Assembly: GCA_002401365.1 (NCBI GenBank)
Contig: NVSW01000084.1
Location: forward strand, 1 to 8,767
Length of the DNA: 8,767 bases
Source: Piscirickettsiaceae bacterium
GTDB lineage: Bacteria > Pseudomonadota > Gammaproteobacteria > Methylococcales > Cycloclasticaceae
Direction: 5' to 3'
Shown here: piece after piece, positions 1 to 6,538 of the stretch
Position numbering within the stretch: position 1 is the stretch's first letter
Layout of the letters: each line of letters begins with the position of its first letter
Program-made: the position numbers and the translations under genes
Notes under the pieces: generated by a model
Databases searched by the model: none
The model's input: only the letters and a program-made list of their open reading frames with translations
Told to the model about the DNA's origin: nothing

Positions 1-195
1 GTCTTCTTCTTGTTCAAGAATAATTTGCAAAAACACGCTACGGGTTAAGTCATCTTTCGACTTAGCATCAATAACCTTAACCGGCTCTTTCTCAATAATT
101 AGCTGACGCACATCATTAAGCGTTACGTATTTACTAATCTCCGTGTCATATAAACGGCGATTAGGGTATTTTTTAATTATTCTAGATTCAGACAT
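1..195 (-). CDS. phaR: PhaR, polyhydroxyalkanoate synthesis regulator (5' part only)
   Basis: Partial gene: the first 65 codons are present and the reading frame is still open at the window edge. It starts at ATG 195-193, and the protein begins MSESRIIKKYPNRRLYDT. This continues through the signature of the PHB/PHA accumulation regulator DNA-binding domain: KKYPNRRLYDT at about residues 8-18, YVTLNDVR at about 23-30, IDAKSKDDLTRS at about 42-53, then LQIILEQE near the window edge. In known members PhaR is a cytoplasmic repressor that binds both DNA and PHA granules and controls phasin and PHA synthesis genes. The second PhaR domain and the C-terminus lie outside the window. It follows pnp by 33 bp of AT-rich sequence with no hairpin, so read-through from the pnp operon is likely. 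The Shine-Dalgarno is weak (AAAAAGAC just before the ATG). The family call is secure; the function in this organism is inferred. Confidence 0.9.
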   Translation of the reverse strand, partial: MSESRIIKKYPNRRLYDTEISKYVTLNDVRQLIIEKEPVKVIDAKSKDDLTRSVFLQIILEQEED

Positions 196-228
196 GTCTT
201 TTTAAATACCAATAAAATAAAATAAAAA

Positions 229-2295
229 TTAGTCAACTTCTTTCATGCTTAAGCGAACACGGCCTTGGCGATCTACTTCAAGCACTTTGACCTTAACCAT
301 ATCACCTTCAGATAATTTATCGCTCACTTTCTCAACACGGTCTTCTGAAATTTGAGAAATATGAACCAAACCATCTTTACCTGGCAAGATAGTAACGAAT
401 GCACCGAAGTCCATTAAGCGCGCAACTTTACCTTCGTAAATTCTGCCTACTTCAATTTCAGCTGTAATATCTTCAATGCGTTTCAGTGCTTTTTCGCCCG
501 CTTCACGGTCTACAGAAGCTACTTTTACTAAGCCATCATCAGTAATATCAATTGATGCGCCTGTTTCTTCTGTAATGGCACGAATGGTTACGCCGCCTTT
601 ACCAATTACATCACGAATTTTAGCTGGATCAATTTTAAGCGTTAGAATACGTGGCGCAAAATCAGACATTTCATCACGACCAGTCGCTAGCACAGCATTC
701 ATTTTTTCTAAAATATGTAGCCGCCCCGCTTTAGCTTGTTCTAAAGCTGTAGACATAATCTCGTGCGTGATGCCTTGGATTTTAATGTCCATTTGCAGGG
801 CAGTAATACCAGAATCTGTACCAGATACTTTAAAGTCCATATCACCTAAATGATCTTCATCGCCTAGGATGTCAGACAAGACAGCAAAGTCATCGCCTTC
901 TTTAATAAGACCCATAGCAATACCTGCAACTGGGGCTTTCATAGGCACGCCAGCATCCATCAATGCCAAACTTGTACCACACGTACTAGCCATTGAGCTT
1001 GAACCGTTAGATTCAGTTACTTCAGCCACTACGCGCAATACGTATGAGAAATCTTCTTGGCTAGGTAATACAGCCTGTATGCCGCGTTTAGCTAAACGGC
1101 CGTGACCAATTTCGCGTCTTTTTGGTGAGCCAACAAAACCAGTTTCACCTACGCAAAATGGAGGGAAGTTGTAATGCAACATGAAGTGATCACGGTATTC
1201 ACCTTCAACCGCATCAATCATTTGTGCATCACGATCAGTACCTAACGTTGCAACGACCAACGCTTGTGTTTCGCCACGTGTAAACAAGGCTGAACCGTGT
1301 GCACGAGGCAATACACCCGTGCGAACATGAATTTCACGAACTGTTGATAGATCACGGCCATCAATACGTTTTTTAGTTGAAAGCACTAATTCGCGAACAT
1401 GTTTCTTTTCTAATGAAGAGAAAACACCTTTTACTTCGTCAGCATCTTCATCTTCTAATTGAGCCAACACGTCAGTACGTACTTCTTTCAATTTAACTTG
1501 GCGATCAAGTTTAACCAAAATAGTGTAAGCATCAGCAATGCCTGCTGTTGCAAGGCCGGCTACTTTTTCCACTAACGCATCGTTAGTTGCTGGTGCAGTC
1601 CATTCCATACGTGGCTTGCCAACGTCCGCTGCCAATTCATTAATTGCTGTGATGGCTACTTGCATTTGTTCATGACCAAATGTGACCGCACCCAACATAA
1701 TATCTTCAGATAAACAGTCAGCTTCGGACTCAACCATTAATACAGCATCTGCTGTACCAGCAACCACTAAATCTAATTTAGAGTCAGCCAATGCTGTTTT
1801 TGATGGGTTCAATGCGTATTCACCGTTGATGTAGCCAACGCGTGCAGCACCAATTGGGCCATCAAAAGGAAGGCCTGAAATAGCCAACGCTGCTGATGCA
1901 CCTAATAAGGCAGGAATGTCTGGGTCAACGTCTGGGTTTAGCGAAATAACAGTCGCAATAATTTGCGTTTCGTTTTTGTAACCTTTTGGAAACAATGGAC
2001 GAATCGGACGATCAATAAGACGACAGGTTAGTGTTTCTTTCTCACTTGGGCGCCCTTCGCGCTTAAAAAAGCCACCTGGTATCTTACCAGCGGCATATGT
2101 TTTTTCTTGGTAGTTAACGGTTAACGGGAAGAAAGAATTGTTCTCTCCTCCTGAACGCTTACCAACGGCTGTTACCAATACGATGGTGCCATCAATTTCA
2201 ACCATAACTGCGCCGTCTGCTTGACGTGCAATTTCACCCGTTTCAAAAGAAACGGTTTGGTTACCGAACTGAAACTCTTTTTTTACTGAATTCAC
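229..2295 (-). CDS. pnp: Polyribonucleotide nucleotidyltransferase (PNPase)
   Basis: Encodes a 688-residue PNPase, the 3'-5' phosphorolytic exoribonuclease that degrades mRNA and releases nucleoside diphosphates; it is a cytoplasmic trimer and a degradosome component in many proteobacteria. Visible order: first RNase PH domain (about 5-140, with the RNA-contacting FFKREGRPSE at 76-85 and RLIDRPIRPLF at 92-102), helical linker domain (about 145-305), and second RNase PH domain (about 310-535, with SNGSSSMAS at 419-427 and LGDEDHLGDMDFK at 467-479). Residues D471, D477 and K479 align with the E. coli catalytic residues D486, D492 and K494. A KH domain follows (GKGG at 555-558) and an S1 domain (about 608-684). 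The start is GTG 2295-2293: the N-terminus matches the family there and AGG lies 8 nt upstream. Compared with E. coli (711 residues) the protein stops right after S1, lacking the Ala/Glu-rich tail. It is 26 bp behind rpsO and probably co-transcribed with it. Confidence 0.98.
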   Translation of the reverse strand: MNSVKKEFQFGNQTVSFETGEIARQADGAVMVEIDGTIVLVTAVGKRSGGENNSFFPLTVNYQEKTYAAGKIPGGFFKREGRPSEKETLTCRLIDRPIRPLFPKGYKNETQIIATVISLNPDVDPDIPALLGASAALAISGLPFDGPIGAARVGYINGEYALNPSKTALADSKLDLVVAGTADAVLMVESEADCLSEDIMLGAVTFGHEQMQVAITAINELAADVGKPRMEWTAPATNDALVEKVAGLATAGIADAYTILVKLDRQVKLKEVRTDVLAQLEDEDADEVKGVFSSLEKKHVRELVLSTKKRIDGRDLSTVREIHVRTGVLPRAHGSALFTRGETQALVVATLGTDRDAQMIDAVEGEYRDHFMLHYNFPPFCVGETGFVGSPKRREIGHGRLAKRGIQAVLPSQEDFSYVLRVVAEVTESNGSSSMASTCGTSLALMDAGVPMKAPVAGIAMGLIKEGDDFAVLSDILGDEDHLGDMDFKVSGTDSGITALQMDIKIQGITHEIMSTALEQAKAGRLHILEKMNAVLATGRDEMSDFAPRILTLKIDPAKIRDVIGKGGVTIRAITEETGASIDITDDGLVKVASVDREAGEKALKRIEDITAEIEVGRIYEGKVARLMDFGAFVTILPGKDGLVHISQISEDRVEKVSDKLSEGDMVKVKVLEVDRQGRVRLSMKEVD

Positions 2296-2303
2296 TATAT
2301 ATG

Positions 2304-2310
2304 CCTGCCT
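2304..2310 (-). promoter_or_regulatory. pnp ribosome binding site supporting a GTG start
   Basis: The minus strand reads AGGCAGG here, 8 nt before the GTG at 2295-2293. No in-frame ATG is available between the rpsO stop and the conserved FQFG motif of PNPase. This site together with the family-length N-terminus therefore decides for GTG initiation. Confidence 0.6.
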
Positions 2311-2321
2311 AATTAATTAAT

Positions 2322-2591
2322 CTATTTTCTTAAACCTAAACGCGCAATCAATGCACGGTAACGCTCAACATTTTTGCCTTTTAGGTAATCTAAAAGCTTA
2401 CGGCGGCGGTTAATAATTCTTAACAAACCTTGGCGTGAGTGGTGATCTTTTTTGTTCTCAGAAAAATGCGGTGTCAAATGATTGATTCTCCCCGTTAACA
2501 AAGCAACTTGAACCTCTGGAGATCCTGTATCACCTTCTGATAACGCATATTCTTTAACTATTTCTTGCTTTTGTTCTGTACCGAACGACAT
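2322..2591 (-). CDS. rpsO: 30S ribosomal protein S15
   Basis: Encodes an 89-residue S15, exactly the usual family length. S15 binds 16S rRNA directly in the central domain (three-way junction h20/h21/h22), and S6/S18 then join the platform. Diagnostic segments are DTGSPEVQVALLTGRINHLT (21-40), KKDHHSR (47-53), RRRKLLDYLK (62-71) and the C-terminal RYRALIARLGLRK. The rRNA-contacting residues H42, D49 and S52 are kept, but position 46, a histidine in E. coli S15, is asparagine here. It starts at ATG 2591-2589 with a strong GGAG (2600-2597) 5 nt upstream. It has its own promoter in the 100 bp gap behind truB. In E. coli S15 represses its own translation by binding its mRNA leader; a 4-bp hairpin over codons 2-6 (2586-2573) is visible here, but it does not establish the same mechanism. 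Confidence 0.98.
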   Translation of the reverse strand: MSFGTEQKQEIVKEYALSEGDTGSPEVQVALLTGRINHLTPHFSENKKDHHSRQGLLRIINRRRKLLDYLKGKNVERYRALIARLGLRK

Positions 2592-2634
2592 ATTTACTCC
2601 ACTTTCTATTATATTAATCTTGAAAAAACAGCGT

Positions 2635-2664
2635 ATTGTACTCTATCGCTCTAATAGCTAACAA
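2635..2664 (-). promoter_or_regulatory. Internal promoter for rpsO (and probably pnp-phaR)
   Basis: On the minus strand a -35 box TTGTTA (2664-2659) is separated by 18 bp from a -10 box TACAAT (2640-2635). They match 4/6 and 5/6 of the sigma70 consensus. Transcription would start near 2628, giving a leader of about 37 nt before the rpsO ATG. A promoter at this place is also known upstream of E. coli rpsO. A second TATAAT (2613-2608) lies within the leader, but it has no -35 box and would leave almost no leader, so it is less likely. Confidence 0.65.
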
Positions 2665-2691
2665 GCTTTAAGATAAAACCGCTGACTGTAT

Positions 2692-3600
2692 TTATGCAAA
2701 AATCCTAACCGGCGCCAAATAGTTACCTTCACACCACTTACCCAGCCCGAAAATAACGCCATTTGTGTCATTTAACCGAATTAACGAATGTTGGTCTAAC
2801 TCATTCATTTGCACTTGTCGCCCGAAACACAAATTACTGACATCCTCAGCACTACAACTCACTTCTGGGTATTCTTGTAACGCCAGATCTAAACTATTTA
2901 GTTGCTTGTCTAAACCCAACCAATCACCCTTAAGTGACTCTAACTGTTCAATAGTTACCGACTCTTCTAATCCAAACGGCCCGGTTTTAATGCGCCTTAA
3001 AAAGGTGACGTGCGCGCCACAGCCTAATTTTTCACCTAAATCTTCCGCTAGCGTACGAACATACGTTCCTTTAGTGCAACAGACTTCTAACGTTAGGCTA
3101 TCGGCTTCTTTAGACAGTAACACTAACGACTTAATTGTAACGGCTCTAGCAGGCCGATCAACAACTTGACCTGATCGTGCGAGTTTATATAAACGTTGGC
3201 CGTTGTGCTTGAGTGCTGAATACATGGGGGGAACTTGCTGAATATCACCTGTAAATTCTTCCAGCAACACCAGCAACTGGCTATCAGTTATATCTGGCAC
3301 CTTCCTTTCAAGTACTACATTGCCTTCAACATCACCTGTTTCGGTGGTCTGTCCAAGCCTCATAGTAAATTGATATGTCTTGTCGGATGCCAACAAATAC
3401 TGCGAGACCTTTGTCCCATGCCCTAAACATATTGGCAAAACCCCGGATGCTAACGGATCCAAACTGCCCGTATGGCCAACTTTTTTTGCGCCATACAAGC
3501 GTTTAATAATCTGCACAGCACGGTTTGAGGAAATATTAAGTGGCTTATCCAAAATGAGAATACCGCTTATGTCGCGACCTTTCTTTTTCCGATTTGCCAC
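2692..3600 (-). CDS. truB: tRNA pseudouridine(55) synthase TruB
   Basis: Encodes a 302-residue TruB (E. coli 314), which isomerises U55 in the T-loop of tRNAs to pseudouridine and also acts as a tRNA folding chaperone. The catalytic motif GHTGSLDPLASG (42-53) contains the nucleophile D48, the same number as in E. coli. Other motifs are KTYQF with the conserved Y76, RLGQTTETGD (81-90), QQVPPMYSALKHNGQRLYKLAR (121-142), CTKGTYVRTLAEDLGEKLGCGAHV (175-198) and LRRIKTGPF (201-209). The C-terminal region (about 245-302) has the small PUA-like domain of the family. The start is GTG 3600-3598: no ATG is nearby and the N-terminal RKKKGRDISGILILDKP matches the family start. Only 3 bp separate it from the rbfA stop, so translational coupling is likely; a GAGAAG overlapping the rbfA end may serve as its ribosome binding site. 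Confidence 0.97.
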   Translation of the reverse strand: MANRKKKGRDISGILILDKPLNISSNRAVQIIKRLYGAKKVGHTGSLDPLASGVLPICLGHGTKVSQYLLASDKTYQFTMRLGQTTETGDVEGNVVLERKVPDITDSQLLVLLEEFTGDIQQVPPMYSALKHNGQRLYKLARSGQVVDRPARAVTIKSLVLLSKEADSLTLEVCCTKGTYVRTLAEDLGEKLGCGAHVTFLRRIKTGPFGLEESVTIEQLESLKGDWLGLDKQLNSLDLALQEYPEVSCSAEDVSNLCFGRQVQMNELDQHSLIRLNDTNGVIFGLGKWCEGNYLAPVRIFA

Positions 3601-3603
3601 GGA

Positions 3604-3969
3604 TTACTTCTCGCTATCTGGATTGGTTGCTTTCAGCAACGCATCCATTTTAATACCTTGTTCTATAGACTCATCCAAAAAAAACCTTAATTCCGGCACC
3701 ATCCGCATCCGCATCCGCTTTGACACGACACCGTGAATGTAATTAGCGGCACGGTTTAATGCTGCAATACTGTCTGCCTTGTTTTCACTATCTTTGGTCG
3801 TTAAAACACTGATATAAACTTTTGCAACGGCCAAGTCCTTGGTCACCTCTACATCGCTGACGGTGACAAAACCAACTTCGGGGTCTTTTATCTCTCGTTG
3901 CAATACCTCGGCCAACTCACGTTGCAGTTGCCGCTCTACTCGCTGAAAACGTAAAAACTCTCTAGGCAT
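3604..3969 (-). CDS. rbfA: 30S ribosome-binding factor RbfA
   Basis: Encodes a 121-residue RbfA (E. coli 133), a single KH-fold protein that binds the 30S subunit during late maturation, is linked to processing of the 17S precursor and is important at low temperature. Family motifs are RVERQLQRELAEVLQREIKDP (10-30), GFVTVSDVEVTKDLAVAKVYISVL (33-56) and RMVPELRFFLDESIEQG (89-105). The ATG at 3969-3967 follows the infB stop by 10 bp. No clear Shine-Dalgarno is visible in that gap, so its translation probably depends on ribosomes finishing infB. The gene contains a hexanucleotide tandem repeat coding for Arg-Met units (3700-3718) and a run of eight T on the coding strand (3684-3677). The C-terminal tail is shorter than in E. 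coli. Confidence 0.96.
   Translation of the reverse strand: MPREFLRFQRVERQLQRELAEVLQREIKDPEVGFVTVSDVEVTKDLAVAKVYISVLTTKDSENKADSIAALNRAANYIHGVVSKRMRMRMVPELRFFLDESIEQGIKMDALLKATNPDSEK
3700..3718 (-). repeat. Hexanucleotide tandem repeat within rbfA
   Basis: The coding strand carries three uninterrupted copies of GCGGAT plus one extra base, specifying Arg-Met-Arg-Met-Arg-Met (residues 85-90 of RbfA) just before the conserved VPEL motif. The unit is a multiple of three, so a copy gain or loss would keep the frame. It may simply be a basic stretch that happens to be encoded repetitively. Confidence 0.7.
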
Positions 3970-3979
3970 AAGGTATCAG

Positions 3980-6511
3980 TTACAGTTTCCGCTTAACTTC
4001 AATACGATCAAATACTTCGATTTGATCGCCTTCTTGAACGTCATCATAATTTTTAACGCCAATACCACATTCCACGCCAGACTTTACTTCTTTAACATCA
4101 TCTTTAAATCGTCTTAAAGATTCCAACTGGCCTTCATAAATAACCACGTTTTCACGCAACACACGAATAGGCAAATCTTTTTTAACAAAACCTTCTGTCA
4201 CCATACAGCCTGCAATAGCACCTAGCTTAGGTGAACGGAAGACATCACGCACCGTTGCAATACCAACGATTTGCTCTTTAATATCTGGTGCCAACAAGCC
4301 AGACAAAGCGTCTCTAACATCATCAATCACATCATAAATAATACTGTAATAACGAACAGATACACCTCGATTTTCAATCATTCGCCTAGCATTCGCATCG
4401 GCACGTGTATTGAAACCAATAATAAGTGCACCTGATGCTGACGCGAGATTCACATCACTTTCATTTATACCGCCTACGCCACCTGCAACAATAGACACTT
4501 TTACCTCGTCTGTAGACAAGTTCAATAACGAATCTTTAATAGCTTCCAAGCTACCGTGAACATCGGCCTTAACCAACACATTCATCGTCGAACTATCACC
4601 TGACTCCATTTGTGAGAAGGCTTGTTCTAATTTAACTGCCTGTTGTTTAGCTTGTTTAGCTTGCCGTGCTTTAGTGGCACGGAACTCAGCAATCTCACGT
4701 GCTTTACGTTCACTTGGCGCTGCATATACTTCAGAACCAGCACCTGTAGTTTTAGACAAACCCAACACTTCGACAGGAACCGACGGCTTTGCCGACTTCA
4801 TTGCTTTACCATTCTCATCGAACATTGCTTTGACACGCCCATGAGACTCGCCAGCAACAATATAGTCACCCATTCTCAGAGTACCTTTTTGCACTAGCAC
4901 CGTCGCTATCGGACCACGGCCTTTATCCAATCGTGATTCAATAACGACGCCCACTGCAGAGGTATCAACAGGCGCTTTTAGCTCCAATAATTCTGCTTGC
5001 AGTGCAATCGCTTCTAGTATTTCGTCCACGCCTTCACCGGTCAAGGCAGAAACGTTCACAAATTGCGTATCACCGCCCCAATCTTCGGGCGTCACGTCAA
5101 GTTGTGCTAACTCATTTCTTACACGATCTGGCTGCGCACCGTCTTTGTCTATTTTGTTCACCGCAACAATCATCGGTACACCCGCTGCTTTAGCGTGTTC
5201 AACTGCCTCTTTCGTTTGCGGCATTACACCATCATCTGCGGCAACAACTAAAACAACCAAGTCAGTTATTTGTGCACCCCTAGCACGCATAGCTGTAAAT
5301 GCTGCGTGACCCGGCGTGTCAATAAAGGTGACCATTTTATCACCCTGTTTTACCCGATAAGCACCGATGTGTTGGGTAATACCACCCGACTCACCTGCTG
5401 CTACTCGGCTAGAACGAATATAGTCCAGTAACGATGTTTTGCCATGATCAACGTGCCCCATAATGGTTACAACCGGCCCACGAGAAACATCATCACCGCC
5501 TTTATCCAATACATCTGCCAACATTTCCGCCTGAATGTCTTCATCACTGCGCAAGATTGGCTTATGCCCCATCTCTTCAACAACAATAACGGCGGTATCT
5601 TGGTCAAGCGGCTGATTAATGGTAGCCATTGTTCCGAGCCCCATTAAGGCTTTAATAACTTCACCCGCTTTTACATTCATTCGTTGCGCTAAATCAGCAA
5701 CAATAATACTATCCGGAATTTCTACATCATAAACAAGGGTCTTTGTTGGTAATTCAAAACCGTGCTTATCATCAGATGCCAAGCGAACATCCCTACGTTG
5801 CGCTTTCTTTTTGCGTCGCGGCGTTTTACTTCCAACGTGTAAGGTATGCTCTTTAGTTTTCTTTTTATCCGCGTTACGAAATTGCTCTTTACCCTTTTTA
5901 GCAGGTTTTTCTTTTTCTGGCACGGCAACTGCTGCTGCCTTTGGCACGTCGGCTTTTTTTGTTTTTTGTTTTTCTTCCGCGTCTAACTTAGTTTGCTCTT
6001 CTTTCTTTAGCTTTTCTAATTCGTCGACTTTGGCTCTCTCTTTGTCCAATAGTTGTTCTTTATCTTTTTGATGTTTGCTTAAGCGAGATTGTTCTTTTTC
6101 CCTAGCTTCATCTTTTTCTTGCACAAGCTTTTCATGCAGTTCAGCCGCTTTTTTTGCTTCCTCTATCTCCTCAAGTGACAGCCCAGTTTTCATCTCATCT
6201 ATTGAGCGGCCCAAGCTTTTCTTTCTACGAACTTCAACACTCACAGTGCCAGAGCTTTTGCCGTGGCTTCGCCCTTGTTTAAGCTCAGTAACGACTTTAC
6301 GTTTTAGGGTTATTTTCTTTGCTGGTTTAATGTCGGCTTTCGCCTTCCCATGACTCTCCCGAAGGTGAGCCAACAGCGCCATTTTATCTTTTTCAGTTAA
6401 TGTCGAAGAGGTGTTTTTAACTTTAACACCCGCATCTTTAAGTTGCTCTACCAACTTTTCAGGGGCTGTACCAACCACCTTTGCTAACTGTTGAACTGTT
6501 ATATCTGCCAT
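3980..6511 (-). CDS. infB: Translation initiation factor IF-2
   Basis: Encodes an 843-residue IF2 (E. coli 890), the GTPase that brings fMet-tRNA to the 30S subunit and promotes 50S joining. An N-terminal IF2_N module (about 1-50) is followed by a highly charged Lys/Glu/Ala-rich helical linker (about 110-240) and a second IF2_N-like module (about 250-305). The G domain has G1 GHVDHGKT (342-349), the switch I region GGITQHIGAY (366-375), G3 DTPGH (388-392), G4 NKID (442-445) and G5 SAL (478-480). Domains II, III and the fMet-tRNA-binding C2 domain follow; the end matches the family (GVECGIGVKNYDDVQEGDQIEVFD at 802-825). The start is ATG 6511-6509 with GGAG (6523-6520) 8 nt upstream. It lies 27 bp after nusA and 10 bp before rbfA. 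The shorter length relative to E. coli probably lies mostly in the variable linker. Confidence 0.98.
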   Translation of the reverse strand: MADITVQQLAKVVGTAPEKLVEQLKDAGVKVKNTSSTLTEKDKMALLAHLRESHGKAKADIKPAKKITLKRKVVTELKQGRSHGKSSGTVSVEVRRKKSLGRSIDEMKTGLSLEEIEEAKKAAELHEKLVQEKDEAREKEQSRLSKHQKDKEQLLDKERAKVDELEKLKKEEQTKLDAEEKQKTKKADVPKAAAVAVPEKEKPAKKGKEQFRNADKKKTKEHTLHVGSKTPRRKKKAQRRDVRLASDDKHGFELPTKTLVYDVEIPDSIIVADLAQRMNVKAGEVIKALMGLGTMATINQPLDQDTAVIVVEEMGHKPILRSDEDIQAEMLADVLDKGGDDVSRGPVVTIMGHVDHGKTSLLDYIRSSRVAAGESGGITQHIGAYRVKQGDKMVTFIDTPGHAAFTAMRARGAQITDLVVLVVAADDGVMPQTKEAVEHAKAAGVPMIVAVNKIDKDGAQPDRVRNELAQLDVTPEDWGGDTQFVNVSALTGEGVDEILEAIALQAELLELKAPVDTSAVGVVIESRLDKGRGPIATVLVQKGTLRMGDYIVAGESHGRVKAMFDENGKAMKSAKPSVPVEVLGLSKTTGAGSEVYAAPSERKAREIAEFRATKARQAKQAKQQAVKLEQAFSQMESGDSSTMNVLVKADVHGSLEAIKDSLLNLSTDEVKVSIVAGGVGGINESDVNLASASGALIIGFNTRADANARRMIENRGVSVRYYSIIYDVIDDVRDALSGLLAPDIKEQIVGIATVRDVFRSPKLGAIAGCMVTEGFVKKDLPIRVLRENVVIYEGQLESLRRFKDDVKEVKSGVECGIGVKNYDDVQEGDQIEVFDRIEVKRKL

Positions 6512-6538
6512 GCCTTTTTCTCCAGGATTATCTATCGC

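Noticed and set aside
196..228. T-rich stretch between pnp and phaR as a possible terminator.
   Set aside because: The T-rich sequence has no preceding GC-rich stem, so nothing supports termination there.
476..1105. Plus-strand open frames opposite pnp.
   Set aside because: They are reverse-complement frames of a strongly conserved gene, with no recognisable protein features.
2641..2691. AGCT-TGTT-AGCT inverted repeat after truB as a possible terminator.
   Set aside because: Only four pairs and no T-run follow; it overlaps the spacer and -35 region of the rpsO promoter.
5722..5928. A 68-codon open frame on the minus strand in another frame inside infB, next to A6/A7 runs that resemble a slippery site.
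   Set aside because: It lies in the Lys-rich linker, where A-rich codons open alternative frames. It has no recognisable domain or ribosome binding site, lies in the +1 frame and not the -1 frame such a slip would give, and IF2 is not known to use frameshifting.
5811..6353. Plus-strand open frames rich in Ser, Phe and Cys opposite the infB linker.
   Set aside because: They are antisense shadows of Lys/Glu codons in IF2; no promoter, ribosome binding site or domain supports them.
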